Origin: Acanthosoma haemorrhoidale
Lineage: Eukaryota > Arthropoda > Insecta > Hemiptera > Acanthosomatidae
Assembly (NCBI GenBank): GCA_930367205.1
Contig: OV884009.1
Span: 32,993,841 to 33,057,840 of the forward strand
Direction of reading: 5' to 3'
Length of the DNA stretch: 64,000 nucleotides
The notes below the pieces were generated by a model that did not search any database, was not told the origin of the DNA, and worked only from the letters and a program-made list of their open reading frames with translations. Both the position numbers and the translations under genes were made by a program. This document shows positions 12,563 to 23,463 of the stretch, one piece after another (position 1 is the first letter of the stretch; every line of letters starts with the position of its first letter).

Positions 12563-12825
12563 CCTCATGTCCTGAGCGTCTGCGGCTCTTTTAATGTCCT
12601 TCAGCCTAAATGGCGTCAATGAGGCTGCAGAAGTGGCCTAGGGTAACTCTCAAATCCTTGCCTCATTCTGCATAGCCGGGAAGGTGACAATTCTGCGGAC
12701 GAATTGGGGGATCTATGTGCTATGTAAATATTACAATATTCAAGGAGAGGACGTATATGCAAATTTTCATCACAATTACTTATGGCTCTTTATGGCAGAT
12801 TGTAATTTTCATAAAATAAAAACTT
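12563..12825 (+). mobile_element. Jockey-A/C 3' UTR fragment, old and degenerate
   Basis: It begins at the core CCTGAGCGTCTGCGGCTC and runs through a poorly matching GC-rich UTR (GAGGTGACAAT-like sequence, then TGTAAATATT) to the family 3' end (CACAATTACTTATGGCTCTT, GGCAGATTGTAATTTTCATA), finishing in ATAAAATAAAAA. There are many substitutions and small gaps, so this is an old insertion. Confidence 0.75.
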
Positions 12826-14540
12826 GAGAAAGCTTACAAGTTTGCAAAACTGGGCAGAATTTATAATACCTTTAACATTTTATAAAGATTGAAATTGATT
12901 TCACAACCACAATCATATAACATGCGTACAATCAGACAGACGGAAGACTTCGGGCTCGGCGAATATTAACTTATACCGTATTACTGATAGTCTTCATCCT
13001 GCTAGTTTAACGGTGGTCGTCCATGTGATGGAGCAGTCAGAGAAAATTAAATTTTATACCTCCTCATTGCCGGCCGACCAATTTTACGCTCTTATGAGGG
13101 CGACCTATGTTTAACGATCACCATGAAAGTGATCGGTCAAATGGGCCGTTCTATTCGCCTTGATTGCAGTTTATGGCTTGTTTAAATAGGAGACCGCCCT
13201 AGCCTGGGCCCGTCAAAGCTACACACCTACTAAAAAATATGCTAATATTTCAATCAATAATCCCTGTCAATGAGCAATAGCATTCAACATTTGGGTTTCA
13301 AGTAGGATGACTTCTCAAATAACAAATCTTCAGTTTTAAACAAAAACATTTTCGACGGATCTGAGCTGTCGTCTTCAGACGCTTCCCTTTTGTGACTATT
13401 GCTTGTAGTTTCTGTTTCCTCTGACGGGTTTAGCTAAAAAAAGAACCTGCTCTTTATTTTTTGCTGTAGGCCATGGCTCTACATTGCCTCTAGATAGTAC
13501 ATGTATCGTCCCCACTAATGTCCCAATGTCTATTGGGAATCCACAAATTATTCAAGTCTTCGGAATGAAAAAACACTAAACGGCACTTAATCATGTTTTC
13601 ATGCCACCGTTTCATCAAATGACAATATAAACAATTGATCTTTTTATTGAGTTATCCTCCTCTACAGTCAACGTATCACCTATTCAGGCCTCATCAGTAC
13701 TACAGTGCAGAACAAGATATGTTTAAAAGGGGCCATAATACAAGAAATTCAATTCCATAAGAAGCAATTTAATAAATAAAAAGATTGAAAGGACAAACCA
13801 GTAAAATATATTATGATCTATATCAATTTACATTTATACGTATACTGAATTGGAAACTTTACTGTAAAACAAACTGAAATTTATTAAAGACAGCAAATCA
13901 ATTGAATAAAAAAGTAACTTTATTTAAAAAAAAAACTATTATATAAATCTGAGGTATATAAACGTAGAATGGAAATTTGAATATTTCTAAATAAACGAAT
14001 CATTACTTTGTTGGGAGAGCTTTGTAATCTGAAGGTGAGACCCATCACCTAGTCCTGCATATTGTTATTGACTTTTTAACTTCAAATAGAAAACTTTGTT
14101 TTTGTAAATATGACCTTCCAATGCATCTGCGCATGCAGCACGAGGAGAACATTGTAATGTTGTTCATTGAATTTTGATCATAAATTGTGAATATGTTATC
14201 GAATAAAGGGGTTTTGAAATAAAAAAAAAAAAGTTGGAAGAGGGTATAAAATTTTAAAAGAATCTAATTCAAATTAATCGTATAATATATTTTTTTTTTT
14301 TAAACATAATAGCGAAAATCAAAAAAGATGCAATCATTTCTTAAAATATTTCTTCATTAGAAACAAAAAACCCTAATTTCTTTTTACCGTCATTTTAAAT
14401 TAAATACCGAAGTTCAATCGCTATTTACAATTTGTAAAAAAAATTTTTTTTTAATTTCCGCATAGGAAATGCTATGGTTCCCACAGTCCGCTTTGTTTGA
14501 TAACAACTTTATTTAAATTTTTTGTGATATTATATTATAT
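12826..14540. other. Non-coding stretch with GC-richer island at about 12,950-13,220
   Basis: No genes. The island contains a small inverted repeat (CGATCACC...GTGATCGG near 13,117-13,137), TTTATGGC-type homeodomain words and a GGGCCCG patch, and is not a recognised repeat. The remainder (13,220-14,540) is AT-rich with several A and T runs. Confidence 0.35.
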
Positions 14541-14640
14541 TCCTTTATTGTGCTATAATTACAATCTGCCTTTTATAAGGCAATAAGTAATTAAGATAAA
14601 TTACTCATTTATATTATTATTATTACATTCATACCACATT
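14541..14640 (-). mobile_element. Jockey-A 3' end, variant tail
   Basis: Minus-oriented 3' end with the words TCCTTTATTGTGCTATAATT and CAATCTGCC, then GGCAATAAGTAATTAAGAT and CATACCACATTT. This tail (CCTTTATTGTGCT instead of CTTTATTATGAT) is shared with the copies at 33.6 and 42.7 kb, marking a subfamily. Only about 100 bp remain. Confidence 0.75.
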
Positions 14641-15027
14641 TTCAGTTTTGTGATATTAAGCGCTTAAATTAATGAAATGTATGTAAGTATTCTGTCTTAA
14701 GGTCAAACTCAATATTGCTAAATCATCTAAACTAAATTATTTTTAAATTTTAAATAGTTAAATTTTCCCAGATAAGGATACTATTTAAAATAGAAACACA
14801 TTTAAATGCATTTTTGATTTTCCGGTGAAGGATCAAAATTGAATTACCGTTGATTCAACGAAATAAATTAAGTAATTCATGACTGCGATGTAACAACTAT
14901 AGTTGCCGTCGCGAAATTTTAGGCTTGAGACCTGCGATTGATGGCAAGCCCTGCTTATCTTCTGCCCACGTGATCTCTTTACTGCGATAATGCAAATCAT
15001 TAAGCAATAAGCAAATTCGTATATTTA

Positions 15028-15877
15028 TTTAGTAGCAGGATATTTAAAATTCATATTTAAGCTTTAAAAAGTTAATGTTTAGTTTAAAAATTTTGTCTAA
15101 CATTTTGTTAGAAAGTTTAACCAACAAAATGAAGAATTATGATAGGTTTTAGATCTCCCCCCCCCCTTATGCGGCAACACTGGGCCATGTAGCCCCTTCA
15201 TCCCAAGCGACTATAGTTACGTTGTTTTTTTCTAAATTGTATAACTTATCACTTTTTTTAGGTGAAAGTTTAACTTTATTTCGAATTCTACACTACAGTA
15301 ATCGATTTCTTCTACACGCAGCGCAAGCGTAATATCAAATTAAAATCAGCTAACAAGAACGAACACACAATAACGCAGTCAGACACAGTCGGGCTGAAGA
15401 AATAATACGAAGAAGACAAGTTATGTAATTAATTTAGGTGGGTCACAACGTGGTGAAAACTACCCTTAATGTTCGAACGGTCGTCTGTCAAAACTTCTCT
15501 GATTAAACTAGACCACACCACAGGCATGAGATTGGAATTCCGTCGGCTTCTCAAATTTTATAGGCGATCCTGTGTGTATTTCAACTTAGTACTTTCCTTT
15601 ATACGTCTCTATTTGTATGTGTACTCAGTTCTTTCTCTAATTATGCTCTAAATTGAATTTTATTTTGAGATATTTATCCACGATATAAAAGAAGAGATAA
15701 ATAAAAGAGATAAAGAGATAAATGCTGGTTTGGCGTGAGTATCTTCAAAAAAAACCTATCATAATTCTTCATTTTATTTGTTAAACTTTCTAACAAACAG
15801 TTAAACAAAATGTTTAAACTAAACATTAACTTTTTAAGCTTAAAAAAAATGTGAATTTTAAATATCCTGCTACTAAA
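15028..15877. repeat. Long inverted-repeat (foldback-like) structure
   Basis: Two arms of about 125 bp, 15,028-15,150 and 15,751-15,877, are imperfect reverse complements (for example TTTAGTAGCAGGATATTTAA on the left and its inverse at the right outer end; AATTATGATAGGTTTT at the inner ends). The 600-bp centre is unique, contains a C run at about 15,157-15,165 and has no transposase-like frame; the 60-codon frame at 15,469-15,651 is not recognisable. This is the architecture of a foldback or long-TIR non-autonomous DNA element, but no target duplication is evident, so an inverted duplication is also possible. Confidence 0.6.
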
Positions 15878-16455
15878 TTTGGCGTCTAATACTGTAGAAA
15901 ATAACGTTGTACAAATACCTTTTTCTATTGGTGGCTCTCAAATCATTTTTCTGAAAGACCTTGAAAAATCCTGAGTTACTGGTTCTTATTTGCTATTTTT
16001 TTATGCAACGTAGAAGTCTTAAACAGCTTTAAAATTAAACTAACACGCATAAAAACATTATTAGAAGTGTTACTTTTGAAATTTCAGTTGGATAGGATCG
16101 TTTCAAAATGTCGTCCCTATTTCTCAGTGTTCACTAAAGTTTCATTCTATGAGGAGTTTGCTGTGATCTACTTTACTTTGCAGCCTTAATCCATGGAAAA
16201 AAACATGCATAGTTTTGAGGAGTCACCAACGTTGTCAACGTAGTTGGTAGGTGGAACTGAGGTGCAAGGCTGTTACTTTCCAACTTTAATTTCGGATTTA
16301 TTAACCAAATTAACTAGTCCCTTATTCAAGTAGCCACTCATTTATCTTCACGAGGCTGGACGAAAACCTAAAGAATTCATCCTATAGGATTGGACTCAAG
16401 TTTCTGCAGCTGCCGCAGAACTCATCTGCTGACCACTGGGCTGTTTTGTTGTTTT
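15878..16455. other. Unique AT-rich stretch without recognised features
   Basis: No gene or repeat family can be supported between the inverted-repeat structure and the nested retroelement cluster that follows. Confidence 0.45.
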
Positions 16456-16597
16456 AAAGTTCTGTAAGTCTTGTCCACTAGTTTCTTTTAATTCCATTCC
16501 TCTCCCTGTATCCGAGTTAGTACGGTACTTAAGCTTCCATCTCGACAAACGAAACCCACATATGAGGCTAAAAAGACAAGAACTAAACAGACGCTTT
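16456..16597 (+). pseudogene. Jockey-A fragment, 5' half, interrupted by a family-B insertion
   Basis: It matches the 25.0-kb copy from the CAAGTCTTGTCC region through ATTCCATTCCTCTCCCTGTA, CTTCCATCTCGACAAACG and GCTAAAAAGACAAGAACTAA. It stops at CAGACGCTTT (target duplication at 16,589-16,597), where family B was inserted. The continuation lies at 17,128. Several codons are missing, so the frame is dead. Confidence 0.9.
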
Positions 16598-17127
16598 TCC
16601 TCTGTCACAGCCTGTAAACAGCCAAATGTCTCCAACACTTCCAGAATGGAATCATGCGAAAAGTGGTCCTACATACCTCTTTCGAGAGGTTGAAGAACGC
16701 TGACCTGCACCCGTTGCTTGGTGTGCCGTCGGTGGGCGAGTTCATCCGCCGGAGACACATTAAGTTTTTTGACTCGTTGCAGCACCTGACAAGCCCAGTG
16801 TTCAACACTACGACCCCACCACCCCTCCCACATCGATGGCAACAGACTGTCGGGGAAAAATTAGGTTAAGAATTATTATGTAAGTTAGTTTTAAGGTTGA
16901 TCAAAAAGGTGAGCCCCATCACCTTTATTAGTCAGTTTAGTCCAGTCACGTATAATGTATATCATTATACTTGTGTATTCATTATATAATTTCTATAAAA
17001 TAACAAAACCTGTGTATAATGTAGTGATGCTACAGGAAATACAAAATAATTTGTAAATAGATTCACCTGAGGATCTATAATTCTATATAATTATCTGGAA
17101 ATTTAAAGGGGCTATGGAGAAAAAAAA
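16598..17127 (+). mobile_element. Family-B non-LTR retrotransposon, 5'-truncated, with poly(A) tail and target duplication
   Basis: A 530-bp insertion. The first part codes for the ORF2 C-terminus (FQNGIMRKVVLHTSFERL, then LHPLLGVPSVGEF and FNTTTPPPLPHRWQQTVGEK, stop at 16,867). A 3' UTR follows with GGTGAGCCCCATCACC, GATGCTACAGGAAATACAAA, AATAGATTCACCTGAGGATC and TTTAAAGGGGCTATGGAG, ending in poly(A) at about 17,119-17,127. The 9-bp word AGACGCTTT flanks it (16,589-16,597 and 17,128-17,136). This is direct evidence of retrotransposition into a pre-existing Jockey-A copy. Confidence 0.95.
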
Positions 17128-17245
17128 AGACGCTTTGGAGAACTGTATAGAATACTTTAAAGGACATCCCATCTCTCAATAGAAAACGTATTACTAATTT
17201 ACAAAGTTATACTTAACCCAATCTGGACATACGGAATAGAGCAAA
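17128..17245 (+). pseudogene. Jockey-A fragment, 3' half of the interrupted copy
   Basis: It resumes exactly where the piece ending at 16,597 stops: AGACGCTTTGGAGAACTGTA, then CATCCCATCTCTCAATAGAA and a segment ending ACATACGGAATAGAGC. It is truncated at about 17,245. Removing the B insert and one copy of the duplication gives a continuous match to the 25.0-kb copy. Confidence 0.9.
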
Positions 17246-18849
17246 TAAAAATAACCCATTATTTAACTCTCTAAAAACCTATATAAGAGCCACTTGATGC
17301 GATTAAAAAATCTATGCAATTTAAAGAAACCAATAACCTACCAGGTTTTCCACTAGCTTCATTTCTTTGGATTTCTTTTCTTTTTACTTGAACGGACATC
17401 TCCCAATATTCTAATTCATATAAATTTATATTACCTGTGTGGAATTATACTGTGAATTTCCAACTCACACAGAAGGTAAACATACTTGTTTATTTCTAGG
17501 TAGTTTATGAATAATTTAATAAAAATATATAATATATATAATAATATTAATAATTTAATCGATAATTATCAATGATAATAATTTAATAAATAACTTGAAA
17601 TCGAACTGTGAGTTCATTGTTAGCCGTGAGTATACAAATGATCACACTTTGTTGAGAGTTTGGCTTGGGTTGAAGAGTTTAGTATCTTCATCAAGTCTAT
17701 GAATGGTTTTTTTAAAACTCAGAGTTATTTATTTACTCAAAAAAATGTGTAGGAGCATGCAAATTAGTTAGGATGGGTTCTTTGAACTTCACAGCTGCAT
17801 TTGAAGGAGTGTCTAAAGCTAATTACAGTCAAAAATAGTACATCGTAAAGTGACCAGGTGATCGGGCTCACCTTCCACTAATGGAGAACGTTTCGACATA
17901 CTATCTATGCTTGTATCAGCTCCTTGTCTGAGAAGAAGTTAATTGTTCAAACCGAGAAAGCAGAGAAAAGAAAGCCGACAACCTGGCTTATTTTCAAGGT
18001 TTCAACGCTCATTTTCAGTCAACCTAAGCCGACCTCAGAATAAAACTTCTCTACTCATTTGCGAAAGTTCTGTTCAAATCTAGCAAAGTGTATTCGTTAC
18101 TTTGAATTTTTCCGTTAAGACATCACCTATAAAAAGGAAACTTCCCGTCGTATTGTAGGACAAGTGGGTGTAGCTTCCTCCGCCGACACTTACATACCCC
18201 GTACCCTTCCATAAATAATTAACAGGCCACATTCCTCGAGGAGCAACATTAAACTGAAGCGATATGCCCATCATGAACTGATCGAACGGTTAGATATTTA
18301 CCCCCTGCGGGACAATACTCGTATAAAATCACAGCCGGAGACAAGCGGCCGACCGCCCGCCGGGCCTGCCTCTTTTACTGCCCGCTCTTCAGTTCTCGTA
18401 TTGAGCTCTCCTTTCGAAACGTCAATAAAATACATCCCCAAGAGAAAAAAAATAACAATAAATTAGAAATAAATATGCCATGACGTCAACAGATTTTCTT
18501 AAATAGATGCTGTTAGCTCTAAGCAGTAACAGGACACGTTTCGACTACACGGAATAGTTTCTATTGAATACGCTCAACGCAAATCAATTTAGAATTTTGT
18601 TTGGAAACCGTATATCAGACGATTAACCATTCCATCTCTTGAGAGAGAGACGAATTTTTTTTTTTAATTTAATTGAGTTTCTAAAACACAGCAAACAAAT
18701 CAATCAAATGGCAAAACATTTAAGAAAAAACAGTCAAATTACACAACTTTAAAAGAACTTGCATAAACAAGTATAATAAGTGAGTCAAAGGTTTCGTTGG
18801 GAGATCTGCTTAGGTTGATGAAAAAGAGTTGTCAGGTATTCATCTTGTC
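17246..18849. other. Non-coding stretch; AT-rich 17.3-18.0 kb, GC-richer island 18,100-18,420
   Basis: No gene is supported. The island includes a TATAAAA word near 18,130, CATAAATAATTAACAGGCC and a GC-rich block GGCCGACCGCCCGCCGGGCC (about 18,348-18,367), the most CpG-rich spot in this part of the window. It could be a promoter or enhancer-like element; no exon attaches to it. Confidence 0.35.
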
Positions 18850-18851
18850 TA

Positions 18852-19314
18852 CGAGGGTGAAAAGTTTCCGACCTCAACATGAAGATACCAACAATCGTAA
18901 ATAAAAGCTTGTGAATTTCGTTGTTCATCTGTTGACAGTCACTCACCAAAGTTTCAGCCATTTTGGACGCGCAGTTGTTGTGTAACAGTCGTATGAGTGA
19001 GTCGATGTGAGTGTTTTTATGAAAATGGACAAAATCGAGTATGGAGCTGTCATTAAAGATTTGTTTTTGAAAGGCAATACGCCTACGCAAATCAAAGATG
19101 AGTTGGATTCTGTGTATGGGGACTCTGCACCATCATTTACCACAGTGAAATTTTAGGCAGCTAAATTTAAACGTGGTCATGCTATTTGGACGGGTTACAG
19201 AGATGGGAGCATCGCTGGGAGAAGTGGGTAGAGTTACAAGGAGACTATGTTGAAAAATTTCTGATAAAACGTCTTGTATCTTTGTTAGGACGGAAACTTT
19301 TCAGACCACCCTCG
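18852..19314 (+). mobile_element. Mariner element with internal deletion, 463 bp
   Basis: Flanked by TA (18,850-18,851 and 19,315-19,316). The right end is the inverse of CGAGGGTGGTCTGAAAAG; the left end reads CGAGGGTGAAAAGTTTCC, having lost GTCT. Inside, an ATG at 19,025 opens a 43-residue mariner transposase N-terminus (MDKIEYGAVIKDLFLKGNTP, then YGDSAPSFTTVKF), the first helix-turn-helix region, which ends at a TAG (19,154). After a gap the C-terminal block WEKWVELQGDYVEK appears (about 19,213-19,254). The whole catalytic DDD region is deleted, so it cannot move without help. Confidence 0.93.
19025..19156 (+). pseudogene. Mariner transposase N-terminal remnant
   Basis: 43 codons from ATG to TAG. 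The sequence has the mariner family pattern of an N-terminal DNA-binding domain (start MxKIEYRAVIK-like, then a VYGDSxPSxxTVK motif). Right after the TAG the frame would continue with AAKFKRGH, which matches the usual WxxxFKRG continuation, so the TAG replaced a tryptophan-type position in an originally longer protein. No catalytic aspartates remain. Confidence 0.9.
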
Positions 19315-19785
19315 TATTCAAGGACAGCTTTTAGACAATAAATAATAGATTATTCAACACATAGAAACTCTGGTATTAGGTATTTCTATAATAGTTGTGT
19401 CTGCTTGGTGTGGTCAATCCCCAGACAGATTAACTTGCTGCAGTTTCTTGACTGCGATGGAAGTTGTTCACAGCATGTGACGTTCTTTGAAGTGTCTCAA
19501 ATTATTGAAGCTTAGTGATCTCTACTTTTTCCTCGTCAGTTCTATCCTCCTTCTGATTTCTGAGGCAAGTGCAAAGACGGGGCAAGGTACTTCGTGAATT
19601 GAGACTTTCTTTGCAACTCCTTCTACGTGTGCGTTGCCTTCAATTCCAACGCGATAGACCAAATATAGTCTAAGTAGAGTAGATGAAGTACGGTAGCCCC
19701 ATTCCTCAGTGAAAGTAGAGACTCTTACCTTAGTTGTACGCAAGAACTATAAGACACATTGAACAGCATCACATGAGTTGATGTA

Positions 19786-20470
19786 ACAATTGACGATCTC
19801 ACAACAGTAAAAACATAAAACAGTTTATTAATAAATAGTGTAAAGACTTTATAAATGAGAGGTACAATGGTTGTAGATCAGTCCAGAGTTGCATCTTGAT
19901 TCTACCTGAAGTACAGAGGATAGCGTTCAATAGTTCTTTGTTCCTTACATGTGTCGCCTGTAGGCTGCTACCTGGACACAGGAGCCCTTTGGCAAATATC
20001 TGAGTAAGCCATTGGGTCGGCATCGTTAAAGTAATACCATAAAGTAATATGGAACTTATGTATTACACGCCATGTTTTTTTTTATTTTACACAATCATGA
20101 AAATGAAAGTTTCCATTTTTTTGGTCCATATCCCCTTGTTATAAATTTATATATGTACAAAATACAGATTCTACAAACGAATCTATTTACAATTGTATTT
20201 CCTGTAGCTTTTATACAGATTCTGTTCCAACATATAGCGATCTGCATGGTACAAAAATATAATAATGTACATTACTGACTGAATTTATTAAAAGTGATGG
20301 GGCTCACCATATTTATCATAAACATAAAACTTACTTAATAAAAACTTAAACTGAATCACCTCTCATATAATTGCTACATCGCAAGGCAATTAGGTACACG
20401 TCATTGCCGGTGAAGCGCCAATTCTTTGCTTTATTCCAAGCCGACCCTTGTTGGGACTATTTGTGCTACA
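19786..20470 (-). repeat. Repeat family E, copy 1, LTR-like, interrupted by a family-B copy
   Basis: 19,786-20,035 and 20,396-20,462 match the copy at 51.7-52.2 kb in the same order and orientation: GACNATCTCACAACA at one end, CTGTAGGCT in the middle, and TCTTTGCTTTAT with CCGACCNTTGTTGGGA at the other. The 360 bp between them here are a family-B tail absent from the second copy. Read on the minus strand, an AATAAA-type signal precedes a terminal TGTTGTGAGATTGTCAA-like end, as in an LTR. No coding part is seen. Confidence 0.6.
20055..20355 (-). mobile_element. Family-B 3' UTR fragment (subtype II tail)
   Basis: Minus-strand tail: TCCATATCCCCTTGTTATAA, GTACAAAATACAGATTCTAC, AAACGAATCTATTTACAATT and the conserved GATGGGGCTCACC (inverse of GGTGAGCCCCATC), then truncated. 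The tail differs from the 17.1-kb copy (CCCCTTGTTA instead of TAGCCCCTTTAAAT), defining a second subtype shared with 41.9 kb. Its outer 120 bp are repeated in inverted orientation at 21,162-21,283. Confidence 0.85.
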
Positions 20471-21161
20471 GCTCAACGTAACTCGGCGTTGAAATGTGAG
20501 CAGCAACTCCCCGATTATTATTAGGATCCGAGCCGGCTAGCGTTGATGGTCGCAACAATAACAGCCGGTGATCCCCTCTCCAATTTTTTTTTTCCCTTTT
20601 CCAGGAGGGAGGAGGGACGGTGAACGCCACCCAGTGAGCATGAAGCTAAAGGGCCGTGGAACACGAATCCCGACTTGGCGATTACACATCGATTGGGATC
20701 GGCCAGTTTGACGGCTTAAACATCCCTCTGCCAGGTAAGAGGATAATAGTACCAGGCCCGCCTGTCAATCACTGCTCCTCTCAGTCACTTGTGATATAGC
20801 TTTCAGCCCCGGCAGTCCGCCCTCGTCAAATCCAAAAGCAATCTCCAAAAACTCTTCAACGCTCCATCTTCTCCAGATCAATTATATTATAGATCAGTCT
20901 AAAGCTGCTAATTTTTCACTGTAGTTGTAATCAAAAAATAGAACAAAACGTGTATAAAATTTGCTTCTTTATCACTCATTGCCTCGCTATATCTTCCACG
21001 CTTGGTAGTAGTGCATAAACACTAATATAAACGATACTTTATTATCGGACTGAATTAATAGAAAAACAACTTTATTTTATAAAAAGCCGCTAAACAACAA
21101 ATTAAAGCAAACGAAATAAACCCAATAATGATAACAACTTAAATGTTTATTGTATTCATAT
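20463..21161. other. GC-richer island (20,480-20,880) and AT-rich flank
   Basis: No coding frame. The island holds AGGATCCGAGCCGGCTAGCG, GGAGGGAGGAGGGACGG and CCCGCCTGTCAATCACTG, and is unlike any repeat here. It lies between two inverted copies of a 120-bp segment. Possible regulatory sequence. Confidence 0.35.
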
Positions 21162-21283
21162 GTAGAATCTCTAGTTTGTACATATATAAATTTATAACAA
21201 GGAGATATGGAACAAAAAAAAAATGGAAACTTTCATTTTCATAATTGTGTAAAATAAAAAAAGCATGGTGTGTAATACATAAG
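21162..21283 (+). repeat. Inverted copy of the family-B tail plus flank at 20,055-20,174
   Basis: This is the reverse complement of 20,055-20,174 at roughly 90% identity. It includes the family-B end (ATATGGAACAAAAAA) and also the sequence beyond it, from TGGAAACTTTCATTTTCATA through TGGTGTGTAATACATAAG. Because both arms share sequence past the poly(A), either the true element end lies further out than in other copies or the segment was duplicated in inverted orientation. Confidence 0.8.
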
Positions 21284-21474
21284 TTTAGTTGTATAATGGA
21301 ATAATACTAAATATATTTGTTTAGAATAAAAAAATACCACATGTTACTTTACGGTACATGAAGCAGTGATGAGGAGGAAGAATTGATTGGCAAACTGGCT
21401 GGTCCGATTGCGTCGCCTGAGGCCTCATATTCTTTTTTAAAAAAACACTCACCAAATGAAAAATTCACAAAATA

Positions 21475-21768
21475 AATTTTTTTTTTTTTTTTTTCATAGC
21501 CCCTTTAAATTTACAGATAATTATTTATAATTATAGATCCTCAGGCGAATCTATTTACAAATTATTTCTGTATTACCTGTAGCATCGCTACACTATATAC
21601 AGGTTTTGTTATTTTATAAAAATTATATAATGAATAAACAAGTACAATGATATACATTATACGTGACTGGACTAAACTGGTGATGGGGCTCACCTTTTTG
21701 ATCAACCTTAAAACTAACTTACATACTAATTCTAAACCTAATTTCTTCACTGGCTGTACCGTACAACA
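21475..21768 (-). mobile_element. Family-B 3' UTR copy with poly(A) tail (subtype I)
   Basis: A T run of about 18 at 21,478-21,495 is the poly(A) tail. It is followed by CATAGCCCCTTTAAATTTAC, TAGATCCTCAGGCGAATCTA, CTGTAGCATCGCTACA and GGGGCTCACCTTTTTGATCA, reaching the AAATTAGG-type ORF2 end near 21,750 before truncation. Close relative of the nested 16.6-17.1-kb copy. The 71-residue minus frame over it is UTR. Confidence 0.9.
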
Positions 21769-21779
21769 AGATATCAATC

Positions 21780-22900
21780 TTCACGGCAATTCACAAGCTG
21801 TGGGAGAACACTACCGAAAATAGAACCGACAATTGGCAGAATCTTGGAATGAAGGATATTTGTACAAATACATTCAGTCAGTAGAAAAATACTGAAAATT
21901 CCAAATCCAAATTACAAACTGAGCGGACACAGAGGAAGTGAAAAGTGACCAAGTCAACAAATTACTCTGTGACAACTGTACAGCACATGAACAAACCAGT
22001 TACTATTTAATTGTAGACTGCTGGATGGACCAAGGTAAAAGTTAACAAAAACATTAATATTAAAAAATGGCTCGTGACATATTGAGAAGCAGAGTTTAAT
22101 CGATGGTTACCTTAAAGAATTAAACACATTTGTTGTCCTCATAGACTCCAGAGAACTAAATTTCAACTTATGATACCTTATGACTTGATATTTTGCGTCT
22201 TTACTAATATAGCATCTACATTGGTATTTAAAAAATTTAAATTAGTTTTAGTTACATATAGTGTCTAATAGATGTAGCACGTAATTCTGTTTTTTTTACT
22301 AGAATCAGACAAGAGATCCATGGTATATCAGTGAAATATTTTCCCTATAATTTAACTTCTAATAAGCAAATTTATCTTAAATATTTTTTTTCTTATAAAA
22401 AATAGTTTGGTCTCATGCACGAGGTAGTTGGTTGGATCGACCCGGACGGAGCCCACGATCTGTCAATCCTCCTGAGATGGAAGTATGCCGGGGGATAATG
22501 AAGCTGAGGTCGGCAACACCGACCTCACAATATATTGGTTCTTTATCGTGGCCGGGAGGGTATTTAATATTTGACAACTTGTAGAACGCTTTGATTAAAA
22601 TTTGATCGCCCTAGGATACTTGAGCCTTCCCGGCCAGTACCTGATGGCTTTTCATCCGGCTATCCTCCATCCTTTCCCCAGCTTCATCAATGTCATCGTC
22701 AACTGGTTTGCAACTGCACCCTCTCTTGCTTAATTTACTGTCGATCCCGAAAGGAGAATTCAGTGTATCGGTTTAGAGCTGTTGCATGGAATCGTTAGTT
22801 TTCATTATGTACACCTATCCTACTACGAACCGACCGATTAATCTTAAACCTTAAAATTACACTGGAAAATCAGTTTTGGTAATTGAACATTGAATATTGA
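21780..22900. other. Non-coding stretch with GC-richer island 22,420-22,780
   Basis: The island contains GAGGTCGGCAACACCGACCTC (a perfect inverted repeat near 22,508) and CCTTCCCGGCCAGTACCTGATGG. On the minus strand 22,590-22,760 is open for about 50 codons (including SKRGCSCKPVDDDID, acidic and cysteine-bearing) and a GTACTG follows a CAG, but no good acceptor precedes it, so I do not call an exon. Confidence 0.3.
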
Positions 22901-22907
22901 AAACATA

Positions 22908-23463
22908 GTTTTTTTAAATTCCATTCCTCTTCCTGTATCCAAGACAGTACGGTAATTAGGATTCCATCTAGACAAAAGACTGACATGGAACCCACACACG
23001 AAGCTAAAAAGACAACTAAACAGACGCTTTGGACAACTGTACAGACTACTTGACATCCCATCTCTCAATAGAAAAGAAATTACTAATCTACAAAGTTATA
23101 CCCAAGCCAATCTGAACATGCGGAATAGAGCTATGTGGGACTGCAAAAAAAGTCGAACATCAAGCGCATCCAATCCTTTCAATCAAAAGTTCCAAGAACA
23201 ATAGTAAATGCCCCTTATTACGTCAGCAACAAAACCCTTCATAACGATCTTAATATACCCTACATTCTTAAACTCATCCCTTCCAAGTTCATAAAATTCC
23301 ATAGTAACATATCCAACCACCCTAATCCCCTAGCACAGTCTGCAACCCATCCCTGCAACCTGCCAAAACTAAAACGGCAGTGGCCTCGTGAGCTGCTATA
23401 AATACGTGACAGTGGGAGTCCTGGAAATGGCCAGTTTCTCCAATCATGTCCTGAGCGTCTGTG
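22908..23463 (+). pseudogene. Jockey-A fragment, ORF2 C-terminus and start of 3' UTR
   Basis: It matches the 25.0-kb copy from TTCCATTCCTCTTCCTGTAT through the RLLDIPSLNRKEITNLQSYT-equivalent region (frame broken), then a readable block KKSNIKRIQSFQSKVPRTIV and HNDLNIPYILKLIPSKFIKF to the terminal PRELL stop at about 23,401. The 3' UTR begins (GTGACAGTGGGAGTCCTGG) and is cut right after CCTGAGCGTCTGTG at 23,463. Frameshifts and deletions make it dead. Confidence 0.9.

Noticed and set aside
16396..16869. Three overlapping frames (80, 67 and 71 codons) as genes
   Set aside because: They are the nested Jockey-A and family-B fragments; only the plus-strand family-B frame is a real (remnant) coding sequence.
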